Below, piece by piece: positions 44,868 to 53,540 of a DNA stretch of 64,000 nucleotides (position 1 is its first letter; every line of letters begins with the position of its first letter). The notes beneath the pieces were generated by a model. The model made no database searches. It saw only the letters and a program-made list of their open reading frames with translations, and was not told the DNA's origin. The position numbers and the translations under genes were made by a program. This stretch comes from Aminipila sp963524205 (GTDB lineage Bacteria > Bacillota > Clostridia > Peptostreptococcales > Anaerovoracaceae): the NCBI GenBank assembly GCA_963524205.1, contig CAURED010000017.1:23905-87904 (forward strand), read 5' to 3'.

Positions 44868-46139
44868 TTATCTCTCAAAAAAATAATCAGCTAATTCATA
44901 TCCACTGCCAAAGCTCTTTCCCATTATACCAGAAGTTTCGTTAAATGCTCTAGCTTTATCAAGATTTTGTTCTTTTGTACTGTCATAAATTACAAAAGGT
45001 ACCGGTGTTGATGAATGAGTTCTTATGCAAAGCGGTGTTCTATGATCTGGCACCACCAAAACTTTAAACGCTTCCCCTGTGCTTCTTAAGTATTCGACAA
45101 TAGGCCTCGCAATTTTTTTATCAATTAATTCCATGCATTTAATTTTTCCTGGCTGGTCTCCCTGATGAGAGCATTCGTCAGGACCTTCAAGATGCATATA
45201 AACAAAATCTTTACCTTTTTTAAATTCTTCTACTGCCGCTTGTGCTTTTCCTTCAAAGTTAGTATGTAATGTACCAGTTGCTCCTTCTACATCTACAGAA
45301 TCCAGCCCTGCACAAATGGCAATACCCTTAATTAAATCCACCGCAGAAACAGCTGTTCCTGTAATTTTATATTTATCATAGAAAGAAGATAAACTAGGCT
45401 TCTTTCCTTGTCCCCAAATCCAAGTTGTATTGGCAGAATTTAAGCCCTTGGCAATTCTCGCATGATTGATAGGATGGTGTCTCAGTAGTTCATAGCTTTC
45501 CTTCATTAATTTAGTAATAAAGCCCGCCTCTTGTGATTCTGCGCCTTCAATAATGCCTTCCCCCTTAGGCAGATAATCCCCAACTCTTTTTCCAAGCACA
45601 TCATGAGGGGGAGTTAACTGATAATCAGTGGACCCCTCTTTCACTATCATACAGTGACGATAGCTTACACCTGTATAGAACTGTATCTTATCATTTCCTA
45701 ATTTGTCCTGTACCGCCTTAATTAGTACATCTGCCTCTTCTGTTGTAATATCACCTGAGCTATGATCTGTAATAATTAAATCCTCATAGGCAGTCTTAGT
45801 AGTTTCGTCAGCAGGTCTGCCTGTTTCAGGGTCAACTAATGTAATGATGTTCGTTCTAAAAGCTACATCTGTTTCAGACATATCTATACCAATACTTGCA
45901 GCTTCAAGAGGAGATCTTCCAGTCAAATAAACTGCTGGATCATACCCCATTACGGATAAGTTGGCAGCATCACTGCCTGGTGCCACACCATTTGGTATAG
46001 TCTGAACCATTCCTACCTCACCTTTTGCAGCAAGGTCATTAATCATAGGCATAGCTGACACTTCAAGCGGTGTCTTTCCACCTAATTCTTCAATCTTTTC
46101 GTCTCCAGCTCCATCGGGAACTATAATTAAATACTTCAT
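44868..46139 (-). CDS. apgM: Cofactor-independent phosphoglycerate mutase, archaeal type
   Basis: The 423-aa alkaline-phosphatase-superfamily protein begins MKYLIIVPDGAGDEKIEEL. GVAPGSDAANLSVMGYDP contains the catalytic Ser. It continues with MHLEGPDECSHQGD and VVPDHRTPLCIRTHSSTPVPF, the metal-binding Asp/His sets. It interconverts 3- and 2-phosphoglycerate. It lies upstream of the carboxypeptidase in the same direction. GAGGA lies about 6 nt before the ATG. Confidence 0.92.
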   Translation of the reverse strand: MKYLIIVPDGAGDEKIEELGGKTPLEVSAMPMINDLAAKGEVGMVQTIPNGVAPGSDAANLSVMGYDPAVYLTGRSPLEAASIGIDMSETDVAFRTNIITLVDPETGRPADETTKTAYEDLIITDHSSGDITTEEADVLIKAVQDKLGNDKIQFYTGVSYRHCMIVKEGSTDYQLTPPHDVLGKRVGDYLPKGEGIIEGAESQEAGFITKLMKESYELLRHHPINHARIAKGLNSANTTWIWGQGKKPSLSSFYDKYKITGTAVSAVDLIKGIAICAGLDSVDVEGATGTLHTNFEGKAQAAVEEFKKGKDFVYMHLEGPDECSHQGDQPGKIKCMELIDKKIARPIVEYLRSTGEAFKVLVVPDHRTPLCIRTHSSTPVPFVIYDSTKEQNLDKARAFNETSGIMGKSFGSGYELADYFFER

Positions 46140-46196
46140 AATACTTCCTCATTTTACCTTATTATCTAATTTTATCTAATTTTTAAATGAAATGCG

Positions 46197-46231
46197 AAAA
46201 GTGATAAGATTTTTTAATTCTTATCACTTTT
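46197..46231 (-). terminator. Hairpin terminator after serC
   Basis: A perfect 13-bp stem (AAAAGTGATAAGA/TCTTATCACTTTT, arms 46197-46209 and 46219-46231, 9-nt loop) lies 21 bp past the serC stop. The U-tract on the minus strand is formed by the end of the stem (CTTTT) and is short. Confidence 0.7.
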
Positions 46232-46251
46232 ATTTGTTAATATCCTAAAGT

Positions 46252-47349
46252 CTATTTAGCGTTTTCTTCCTCAAACTTCTTCATGAAGTCAATCAGTTTC
46301 TCAACACCTTCCATTGGCATAGCATTGTAAATACTTGCCCGCATACCGCCGATAGAACGGTGTCCACCAAGGTTTACAAGACCTAAAGTTTTTGCTTCAG
46401 CAATAAATTTCTTATCTAAATCAGCATCACCTGTTACAAATACAACATTCATAAGAGAACGACTGTCCTCCTGAACCGGGCAGCTGTATAGTTTGCTTTC
46501 ATCAATATATTTGTAAAGCTTTCCCGCTTTATCAACATCTATTTTATTTAGCGGAGCAACTCCACCATTCTTTAGTATGTGTTTAAATACTTCTCCTGCT
46601 ACATAAATTGTAAAGCAAGGCGGTGTATTGTACATTGAATCATTATCTGCATGTACTTTATAATCTAAATAAGTAGGAGCCTCTGCAGGTGCAAAGCCAA
46701 GTAAGTCCTCTCTTATTATAACAATAGTAACCCCTGCTGGCGCAATATTCTTCTGTGCTCCTGCATAAATCAGGCCAAACTTTGTTACATCAATTTCTTC
46801 TGAAAGAATGCAGGATGACATATCTGCAACTAGTGGAATATCGCCTGTTTCAGGAATATAGCCATAATGTGTACCATAAATAGTGTTGTTAAATGTAATA
46901 TGTACATAATCTGCATCTTCTCTAAAGTCTTCCTTATTTACTTTAGGAATATATGAGAAAGTAGTATCTGCTGAAGATGCTACAATTTTAATATCTCCAA
47001 ATTTTTTAGCTTCTGCTGCTGCTTTCTTAGCCCAAGTACCAGTTACTATATAATCTGCTTTCTTTGACTTTCTAAGAAGGTTAATTGGAACCATTGAAAA
47101 TTGTAATGTTCCACCACCCTGAAGGAATAATACTTTATAATTTTCAGGAATGTTCATAAGAGTTCTAAGATTCTTTTCTGTTTCCTCTAAAATTGCTCCA
47201 AATTCCTTTGATCGATGACTCATTTCCATTACTGACTGTCCACAGCCTTTATAATTTGTTAGCTCCCTAGCTACGTCTTCCATAACTTCTAAGGGCAGCA
47301 TAGAAGGTCCAGCTGAAAAGTTATATACTCTGCCGTTGTCTTTATTCAT
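46252..47349 (-). CDS. serC: Phosphoserine aminotransferase
   Basis: The 365-aa PLP enzyme begins VYNFSAGPSMLPLEVME and contains GGGTLQFSMVPINLL, VADMSSCILSEEIDVTKFGLIYAGAQKN (Lys for PLP) and VNLGGHRSIGGMRASIYNAM. All are diagnostic of SerC. It converts 3-phosphohydroxypyruvate to phosphoserine. It is divergent from the serA-like gene, with which it shares a symmetrical promoter region. AGAGGTGA precedes the ATG. Confidence 0.96.
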   Translation of the reverse strand: MNKDNGRVYNFSAGPSMLPLEVMEDVARELTNYKGCGQSVMEMSHRSKEFGAILEETEKNLRTLMNIPENYKVLFLQGGGTLQFSMVPINLLRKSKKADYIVTGTWAKKAAAEAKKFGDIKIVASSADTTFSYIPKVNKEDFREDADYVHITFNNTIYGTHYGYIPETGDIPLVADMSSCILSEEIDVTKFGLIYAGAQKNIAPAGVTIVIIREDLLGFAPAEAPTYLDYKVHADNDSMYNTPPCFTIYVAGEVFKHILKNGGVAPLNKIDVDKAGKLYKYIDESKLYSCPVQEDSRSLMNVVFVTGDADLDKKFIAEAKTLGLVNLGGHRSIGGMRASIYNAMPMEGVEKLIDFMKKFEEENAK

Positions 47350-47427
47350 TAAAAATTCACCTCTTTCATATATTTTATTGTTATTACTAACAATACATCA
47401 GACCACTCTAAATGTAAATTAAATATG

Positions 47428-47466
47428 ATTATACCACTTTACTCATTGCTAGTAAAGTGGTATAAT
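47428..47466. promoter_or_regulatory. Perfect inverted repeat holding two superimposed divergent promoters (serC/serA)
   Basis: Arms of 16 bp (47428-47443 and 47451-47466) are exact inverted copies around a 7-bp spacer. Each arm has an extended -10 (TGGTATAAT) on one strand and the -35 (TTTACT) of the other strand's promoter, with 17-bp spacing. Polymerase can therefore bind facing either serA (plus) or serC (minus), but not both. A repressor could also use the palindrome as operator. Confidence 0.72.
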
Positions 47467-47534
47467 GTGCACCAAGACAATTTTAATGTGATTATTCACA
47501 AAATTTTTAATAAAATTTGTATGAGGTGACAAAA

Positions 47535-48698
47535 ATGTACAATATCGCGACACTAAACAAAATTTCTCCTGTAGGCCTTGGCCGACTTACAGAACAATAT
47601 ACAATTACTGAAGATGTTAATTCATCGCATGGTGTTCTTGTAAGAAGCCAAGATATGCTTTCTATGGAGTTTTCAAGAAATCTCCTTGCCATTGCAAGAG
47701 CTGGAGCAGGTGTTAACAACATTCCTGTAGATAGATGCGCAGAAGAAGGCATCGTTGTTTTCAACACTCCTGGTGCAAATGCAAATGCTGTAAAGGAATT
47801 AGTTATAGCTGGTTTATTCCTTGGTGCCAGAAACATCCCAGATGCTATAACATGGTCTTATGGGTTAGTTGGTAACGAAGATGCAGCAAAGGCTGTAGAA
47901 AAGGGCAAGAGTCAGTTTGCAGGAACTGAAATAAAAGGAAAGACTTTAGGTATTATCGGGTTAGGTGCAATTGGCGTTTCTGTTGCCAATGCTGCTGAGA
48001 AGCTTGGTATGAAAGTTATTGGTAATGACCCATACATAACCTTAAATGCAGCTCACAATCTTTCGAATACGATTCCTGTAGTACATTCTCTTGAAGAATT
48101 ACTTCCGAATTGTGATTACGTTTCTATCCACGTTCCTGCTATGGATAAAACAAAAGGTATGATTAATAAGGACACAATCGCTCTTATGAAGAATGGCATC
48201 ACTTTCCTTAACTTCTCGAGAGATAAACTCGTAAATGACGAAGATATGCTTGTAGCTCTTGCTTCTGGAAAAATTAAAAAATACATCACTGATTTCCCTA
48301 ACAATAAGTTAGTTGGAAAAGAAGGCGTTATCTGCATTCCTCATCTTGGTGCTTCCACAGAAGAGGCAGAGGATAACTGTGCAGTTATGGCAGCTGAAGA
48401 ATTAATGGATTATATTGAAAACGGTAATATTACCAATTCCGTTAACTTCCCTGCTTGCAGCTTAGGCCCTATAAATGGCACAAGAGTATGTGTTTTGAAT
48501 AAAAATATTCCTGCAATGCTAAGTGCTGTAACCAGTGCCGTTTCAGATTTAAACTTAAACATCAATAACCTTCTAAACAAAAGTAAAGGTGATTATGCTT
48601 GCACACTTCTTGATATTGACGGCAATGTAACAGAAGCTGAAGTTGCGTCAAAGCTTAATGTTCCTGGAATCATCAAAATTAGGGTTATCACTAGATAG
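47535..48698 (+). CDS. serA: D-3-phosphoglycerate dehydrogenase (SerA-like)
   Basis: The 387-aa D-2-hydroxyacid dehydrogenase has the NAD-binding GLGAIGVSVANAAEKLGMKV, the catalytic Arg region (NFSRDKLVNDEDML) and Glu/His region (CIPHLGASTEEAEDN). A C-terminal ACT-like domain (YACTLLDIDGNV) may sense serine. It oxidises 3-phosphoglycerate in the first step of serine synthesis, and the divergent serC supplies the second. The ATG at 47535 follows GAGGTGA; an in-frame TTG 18 nt earlier was not used. Confidence 0.9.
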   Translation: MYNIATLNKISPVGLGRLTEQYTITEDVNSSHGVLVRSQDMLSMEFSRNLLAIARAGAGVNNIPVDRCAEEGIVVFNTPGANANAVKELVIAGLFLGARNIPDAITWSYGLVGNEDAAKAVEKGKSQFAGTEIKGKTLGIIGLGAIGVSVANAAEKLGMKVIGNDPYITLNAAHNLSNTIPVVHSLEELLPNCDYVSIHVPAMDKTKGMINKDTIALMKNGITFLNFSRDKLVNDEDMLVALASGKIKKYITDFPNNKLVGKEGVICIPHLGASTEEAEDNCAVMAAEELMDYIENGNITNSVNFPACSLGPINGTRVCVLNKNIPAMLSAVTSAVSDLNLNINNLLNKSKGDYACTLLDIDGNVTEAEVASKLNVPGIIKIRVITR

Positions 48699-48729
48699 CA
48701 CAAAATTAAATAAAAAAAGACTGCAGCAT

Positions 48730-48766
48730 AGCTGATTTCTATATTCAATAGGAGTCAGCTTTTTTA
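48730..48766 (+). terminator. Intrinsic terminator after serA
   Basis: AGCTGA (48730-48735) pairs with TCAGCT (48755-48760), with an inner CTAT/ATAG pairing, followed by TTTTTT on the plus strand. It lies 31 bp past the serA stop. The remaining 48767-48896 region shows nothing coding. Confidence 0.8.
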
Positions 48767-48896
48767 GTTTATAGCTAGTCTAGGATTCAACCTTATACTA
48801 CTGCTTGAAAATGCAAAATCAAAATAGAAAAATTTGCGGTAGCCTCTGGGCCAAAAATGGGAAAAAATCAATGCATTGTCTGTACATTCTTAAGAA

Positions 48897-49733
48897 TTAT
48901 TTAACATGTTTTGTATCTGCCCATACCTTATTACAAAGAATTCCTACTACCAATGCCCATGCCAGGAAATAGAACCACATCATTACAGCAACAATTGCTG
49001 CCATAGAGCCATAAAGTATATCATAGTTAGAAATATATTCTGTATATATTTTAAAGCCTAATGTAACAACTAACATTCCAACAGAAGCGAAAATACTGCC
49101 TGGCATGATCTGACTAAATTTAAGTTTCTGTGAAGGCAATATATAATAACTATAGCTGACCATCATAAAATAAAGTGCCATAGTTACAGGCCATCGTAGT
49201 ACAAGCCAGAACATATTAACTTTATAATTTATACCAATGGTTGTCATCAGTGTAGCAGCTATTATATCAATTATAATTTCCCCATAAACTAAAATAATCA
49301 ATCCAAATGCCAAGGTAAATAAAGTAAGCGCCATGGTTTTAATAGCTCTTATCCTCTCACGCCAGTAACCATTTCCTGTACTTTTTCCTCCCGTAAGTGT
49401 GAAGTTAGCTATATGCATAAGCGCATACTCTGCTCGGGATGCTGCCCATAAGGTAATAGCCACAAAAACGAAATTCATAGTCTTTGTAGATTGGTATGAA
49501 ATCAACTTAAGTACTACATTTGCCGCATCTTTTGCAACATACTTTTGGATCAAATCACTTAATGCTCCCAAAGATATAGAAAATACGCCCAGTAATTGTG
49601 AAAGCACTATAATTGTTGGTACTATAGACATCAGAAAATAAAATGCCAGTTTTGCTGCAAAGCCTTGATAGTATGGATCACGAATCTGCTTAATGCCCAA
49701 AGTGATCATTTGTATAAGTCTTTTTTTATTCAT
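48897..49733 (-). CDS. YihY/BrkB-family membrane protein
   Basis: The 278-aa protein has about six transmembrane helices. It shows the family's amphipathic N terminus (DPYYQGFAAKLAFYFLMSIVPTIIVLSQLLGV) and the closing YDILYGSMAAIVAVMMWFYFLAWALVVG. It is annotated variously as BrkB or YihY. Biochemical function is not established; older links to RNase BN were mistaken. It is the last gene of an rph-rdgB-yihY run with 14-40 bp gaps. Confidence 0.85.
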   Translation of the reverse strand: MNKKRLIQMITLGIKQIRDPYYQGFAAKLAFYFLMSIVPTIIVLSQLLGVFSISLGALSDLIQKYVAKDAANVVLKLISYQSTKTMNFVFVAITLWAASRAEYALMHIANFTLTGGKSTGNGYWRERIRAIKTMALTLFTLAFGLIILVYGEIIIDIIAATLMTTIGINYKVNMFWLVLRWPVTMALYFMMVSYSYYILPSQKLKFSQIMPGSIFASVGMLVVTLGFKIYTEYISNYDILYGSMAAIVAVMMWFYFLAWALVVGILCNKVWADTKHVK

Positions 49734-49747
49734 ATTCCACCTTTAAA

Positions 49748-50347
49748 TTAATGGAGCTGCTCTAATTGTTTCTGTAGTTCTGCCAAAGCTTTAGCTCTAT
49801 GGCTGATTTTATTTTTCTCTTCTGCTGGGATTTCTCCAAAACTTATTTCATAACCTAATGGTCTGAATAATGGATCATATCCAAATCCATTGCTACCAGA
49901 CTCCTCAAACATTATATGCCCTTCACATTCTCCTCTTGCAACAATTTTCTTTCCGTTAGGATAAATCATCGTTATAACTGAAACGAATCTAGCTGTTCTT
50001 TTTTCTGCAGGTACATCTTTTAAAAGTTCTAACAGCTTCGCATTGTTTTTCTTGTCATTTCCTTCTTCACCAGCAAATCTTGAGGAATATACTCCCGGAG
50101 CACCATCCAGTGCATCTACTACCAAGCCTGAATCATCAGAAATGGTAATCTGATTACACATCATGCAAATTTCTCTTGCTTTCTTCAAAGAATTTGCTTC
50201 AAAAGTTTCTCCGTCTTCATTTATCTTAACTTTTGGCAAGCCAAAATCATCCCGGCTTACTATTTTCATTCCAAACTTTTCTGTAATAGCTTCCATTTCA
50301 TCAATTTTATGTTGATTCTGAGAAGCTGCAACTACGATCATTGTCAT
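49748..50347 (-). CDS. rdgB: Non-canonical purine NTP pyrophosphatase (RdgB/HAM1)
   Basis: The 199-aa protein has VVAASQNQHKIDEMEAI, the SDDSGLVVDALDGAPGVYSSRFAGEEG motif and FGYDPLFRP, all diagnostic of the HAM1/RdgB family. It hydrolyses dITP, XTP and similar nucleotides to keep them out of DNA. It follows rph, as in many Firmicutes. AGGAGG lies upstream of the ATG. Confidence 0.95.
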   Translation of the reverse strand: MTMIVVAASQNQHKIDEMEAITEKFGMKIVSRDDFGLPKVKINEDGETFEANSLKKAREICMMCNQITISDDSGLVVDALDGAPGVYSSRFAGEEGNDKKNNAKLLELLKDVPAEKRTARFVSVITMIYPNGKKIVARGECEGHIMFEESGSNGFGYDPLFRPLGYEISFGEIPAEEKNKISHRAKALAELQKQLEQLH

Positions 50348-50386
50348 TAATTTTTCCTCCTGCTTTATTCTTCTCTAAATATACTT

Positions 50387-51106
50387 TTAAATTTCGCCTA
50401 TTATAGATTTTTGCACCTTATTTAGTTCATTGCATCCTTCTGCTGCTAAACCTAAAAGTTCTGTCAAATCACTAGCTGTGAAAGGGGATTCTTCTCCAGT
50501 TCCCTGCACTTCAATATATTCGCCTTTATCTGTCATTACAACATTCATATCTACTTGTGCTCTGGAATCTTCGTGGTAGCATAAATCTAACATTCTTTCA
50601 CCTTCTACTATACCTACACTAATTGCAGAAACGAAACCCGTCACAGGAATTTCTTTAATCATGCCCTGACTCTTCATCCACTTCATAGCCTCTACCATTG
50701 CAACAAATGCTCCTGTAATGCTGGCAGTTCGAGTACCGCCGTCTGCCTGTATAACATCACAGTCAATCCAGATAGTTCTTTCTCCAAGTTTCACCATATC
50801 TACTACAGAACGAAGTGATCTTCCTATCAGTCTTTGGATTTCCATACTTCTTCCATCAATTTTTCCACGGCTGGAGTCTCTGGTTTTTCTGGTTGCTGTA
50901 GAACGCGGAAGCATTCCATATTCTGCTGTAATCCATCCTTGTCCAGTTCCCTTTAAATGTTTTGCCGTTGAATCATCTACTGAGGCTGTACATATAACTT
51001 TTGTATTTCCCATTTCAATCAGTACCGAACCCTCGGCACTCATTAAATAGTTATTTGTTATCTTAAGATCTCTGATTTGATTGTTTTCTCTATGGTCTAT
51101 TCTCAT
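50387..51106 (-). CDS. rph: Ribonuclease PH
   Basis: The 239-aa phosphorolytic exonuclease has GSVLIEMGNTKVICTASV, GWITAEYGMLPRST, RSLRSVVD and IDCDVIQADGGTRTASITGAF, all diagnostic of RNase PH. It trims tRNA 3' ends. Length is normal. AAAGGAGAT precedes the ATG. The rph-rdgB pairing is widely conserved. Confidence 0.96.
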   Translation of the reverse strand: MRIDHRENNQIRDLKITNNYLMSAEGSVLIEMGNTKVICTASVDDSTAKHLKGTGQGWITAEYGMLPRSTATRKTRDSSRGKIDGRSMEIQRLIGRSLRSVVDMVKLGERTIWIDCDVIQADGGTRTASITGAFVAMVEAMKWMKSQGMIKEIPVTGFVSAISVGIVEGERMLDLCYHEDSRAQVDMNVVMTDKGEYIEVQGTGEESPFTASDLTELLGLAAEGCNELNKVQKSIIGEI

Positions 51107-51131
51107 TTTACTTTTTATCTCCTTTTAATAA

Positions 51132-51689
51132 TTAGGCAATTATAGCTTTAATTCCAATGATTACTAATATTGCTCCACCTAAAATTTCGGCACTACTGCC
51201 TAATATGTCCCCAAACTTTCGTCCAATGACTATTGCTATTGTTGTTAAAATTATTGTAACTATGGCGATTATCACAACTGCCTGAATAATGTTCACCTGC
51301 ATAGCGCTAAAACCAACACCTACTGCAAATGCATCGATACTCGTGGCAATTGCCTGAAAAATAAGAACCCCTAAACTAAGCTTTTTCCCTACAGCTACTT
51401 TTTTAGGGTCACTTCTGTGTTCAAATCCTTCTTTTATCATCTTCCCACCGATAACTCCCAAAATTAAGAGTATCACTATGCCCGCATACTTTGAAATAAA
51501 GCTGGCAAATAAGCCCCCTGCAAAATTGCCGATTAAGGGCATAATGGCCTGAAACACACCAAAAAATATAGGCATTGCTATATATTCTTTTGCTCCCAGG
51601 TTCCTATATACCATTCCATTTGTCATGGACACAGCCACAGCATCCATTGCCAGGCCTACTCCAATTAAAATTATTTCTATTAACGTCAT
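51132..51689 (-). CDS. mntP: Manganese efflux pump MntP
   Basis: The 185-aa protein has six hydrophobic helices, with the two inverted Asp-containing motifs of the family (GVGLAMDAVAVSMTNGMVYR and QAIATSIDAFAVGVGFSAMQ). It exports Mn(II). There is no room for a yybP-ykoY riboswitch directly upstream, as the preceding gene stops 62 bp away. Confidence 0.9.
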   Translation of the reverse strand: MTLIEIILIGVGLAMDAVAVSMTNGMVYRNLGAKEYIAMPIFFGVFQAIMPLIGNFAGGLFASFISKYAGIVILLILGVIGGKMIKEGFEHRSDPKKVAVGKKLSLGVLIFQAIATSIDAFAVGVGFSAMQVNIIQAVVIIAIVTIILTTIAIVIGRKFGDILGSSAEILGGAILVIIGIKAIIA

Positions 51690-51751
51690 CTTCTATTATT
51701 TTCCTTTTTGTTATTATTATGTTTATAAATTGTCTCTTTATTATTCTGGTC

Positions 51752-52288
51752 CTAAATTCCTGCAGAGCCCACTGGAACTGAACTTGATATTGCATTAATT
51801 ATGTCATGGGTCATATCTTCCTTAAACCATCCGCACATTTCTATAAAGTATACACCTTTTTCTACTAATTTTTTTGCAGCTTCTTTAGCCATCTCCATAT
51901 CTTTTACAAAGTATGCATGAATATTGCAGCTATCTGATTTTATGCAGACTTCCATTAATTTATCAGCACCTTCTATAATTAACCCAAACTCTTTTAAAGA
52001 TGGTAACTTTTCCAACTTTTCAAGTTCCTCTGGAAAATATTTTACATAAGCCATTTTCACATTTCTGCCTGTAGATGTCCTTAATTTTTCTAACAGTTCC
52101 TCATTAAATGCTCCACAAAAATTCATCATTGTATATCCTTCAGAAGCTAATCTCTTCACAAGCTCTTCTGTGGTTTGCATATTAGGTGAACCTATTATTA
52201 AGTTAAGGCATTCCTCGGTCTCATAGATACCATAATAGTTTTCAGGGGTTACCCCTTTTATCTCAGAAATAAACGCATACTTTAGCAT
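51752..52288 (-). CDS. DUF6506-like protein
   Basis: The 178-aa protein has two similar halves, each ending in a Cys-Gly or similar motif: EGYTMMNFCGAFNEELL, and a second (KGVYFIEMCGWFKEDMTHDII). This resembles the DUF6506 family of anaerobes. Function is unknown. GGAGGT lies 5 nt before the ATG at 52288. It is preceded by an extended -10 promoter and probably heads the run with mntP, rph, rdgB and yihY. Confidence 0.65.
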   Translation of the reverse strand: MLKYAFISEIKGVTPENYYGIYETEECLNLIIGSPNMQTTEELVKRLASEGYTMMNFCGAFNEELLEKLRTSTGRNVKMAYVKYFPEELEKLEKLPSLKEFGLIIEGADKLMEVCIKSDSCNIHAYFVKDMEMAKEAAKKLVEKGVYFIEMCGWFKEDMTHDIINAISSSVPVGSAGI

Positions 52289-52318
52289 TTTTACCTCCAT
52301 ACTGTTTTTAATCAGACT

Positions 52319-52327
52319 ATTATACCA
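52319..52327 (-). promoter_or_regulatory. Extended -10 promoter upstream of the DUF6506-like gene
   Basis: TGGTATAAT on the minus strand is a perfect extended -10, about 30 bp before the ATG. No good -35 is visible at 17 bp, which extended -10 promoters do not need. Confidence 0.5.
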
Positions 52328-52511
52328 TAAAATTTACTAAAATTTATGATATAATTTTCCATCTGCCTTTTTGCTTATAAGCGAAACATAAATTGGTAGA
52401 CCTTCAAAGGATAATAATGTAATATAAGCCTATGCAACTTATTTTAACAAATTATACTTTATATATGAATGTAATAAAATAACTATTTCTTGGACAAGGA
52501 GAGTGATAAAT

Positions 52512-53423
52512 ATGAAAATGGTTATACTTGATGGGGCTACTATTGACCCTGAACTTTCTTGGGAAAACTTCAATAAGTTTGGAGAATTAACAGTCTATCC
52601 CCGTACACCTGAAGAACTCGTTATCGAAAGAATTGGCGATGCTGAAGCAGTATTTGTCAGTAAAATATCACTTCATAAAGGAATTCTTACTCAATGCAAG
52701 AATTTAAAATTTATAGGTGTTATGGCAACTGGATATAACAATGTAGATTTAAATGTGTGCCGTAACCTTGGTATTGCAGTATGCAATATTCCTGCTTATT
52801 CTACTGATGCTGTGGCACAACACACTTTTGCACTGATTTTAGAAATCTGCAGTCAGGTAGCCCTACACAATAACTCTGTTAAAGCTGGGGAATGGTTTAC
52901 TTCTGAAGATTTTTGTTATTGGAAGACTCCAATTATCCTTTTAAAGGGCAAATGTCTTGGAATTGTTGGATATGGTAATATAGGAAAAAAGGTTGGTGAA
53001 ATTGCTAAAGCCTTTGGGATGACAGTTAATGTATACAGCCACAACAAAGAAGCTGCAGTAAAATCGGACATACTTTCTCTTCACTGTCCTGCTACAGAAA
53101 ATAATACCAGATTTATAAATAAAGAATTTATTGGACAAATGAAAGATGGTGCTATTTTAATTAACACTGCACGCGGTATACTGCTTAACGAATCAGATGT
53201 GGCAGAGGCTTTAAAGTCAGGTAAATTAGCCGCTGCTGGGCTGGATGTGCTGGAAATAGAACCTGCTGATCCTGAAAATCCACTTATTGACCAACCAAAC
53301 TGCTTTATAACGCCTCACATGTGCTGGTCCCCTAAAGAAATGCGTCAAATCATTATCGATGGCTGTATCGCAAATCTAGATGCATTTGTGTCAGGAAAGT
53401 CTCTTAATCGTGTGGATTTATAG
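52512..53423 (+). CDS. D-2-hydroxyacid dehydrogenase (hydroxypyruvate/glycerate dehydrogenase-like)
   Basis: The 303-aa NAD-dependent enzyme has GYGNIGKKVGEIAKAFGM for NAD binding, NTARGILLNESDVAEAL with the catalytic Arg, and the LDVLEIEPADPENPL Glu and ITPHMCWSP His regions. The family acts on hydroxypyruvate, glycerate or related 2-ketoacids. It is a different subgroup from the serA-like gene and lacks an ACT domain. The ATG at 52512 is 9 nt after AAGGAGA; a GTG 9 nt earlier is too near that site. Confidence 0.85.
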   Translation: MKMVILDGATIDPELSWENFNKFGELTVYPRTPEELVIERIGDAEAVFVSKISLHKGILTQCKNLKFIGVMATGYNNVDLNVCRNLGIAVCNIPAYSTDAVAQHTFALILEICSQVALHNNSVKAGEWFTSEDFCYWKTPIILLKGKCLGIVGYGNIGKKVGEIAKAFGMTVNVYSHNKEAAVKSDILSLHCPATENNTRFINKEFIGQMKDGAILINTARGILLNESDVAEALKSGKLAAAGLDVLEIEPADPENPLIDQPNCFITPHMCWSPKEMRQIIIDGCIANLDAFVSGKSLNRVDL

Positions 53424-53490
53424 ATCATTTTTAACTAGGCTACCAAGCCGCCTGCTCTCAATTGGGCACCGCCGTCTAGTTGCTCACATA

Positions 53491-53534
53491 CAAAAAGCTA
53501 CCGCAATTTTAATATTCTTAAGAATTGCGGTAGC
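53491..53534 (-). terminator. Intrinsic terminator after hydG
   Basis: A perfect 12-bp stem (GCTACCGCAATT/AATTGCGGTAGC, arms 53497-53508 and 53523-53534, 14-nt loop) is followed on the minus strand by TTTTTG. It starts 6 bp past the hydG stop. Confidence 0.85.
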
Positions 53535-53540
53535 CTACAG

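Noticed and set aside
48834..53535. Shared short strings (TTGCGGTAGCCT and ATTCTTAAGAAT) near 48.84-48.90 and 53.51-53.54 kb as a dispersed repeat
   Set aside because: Only 12-base matches in different arrangement; the second site is explained by the hydG terminator.
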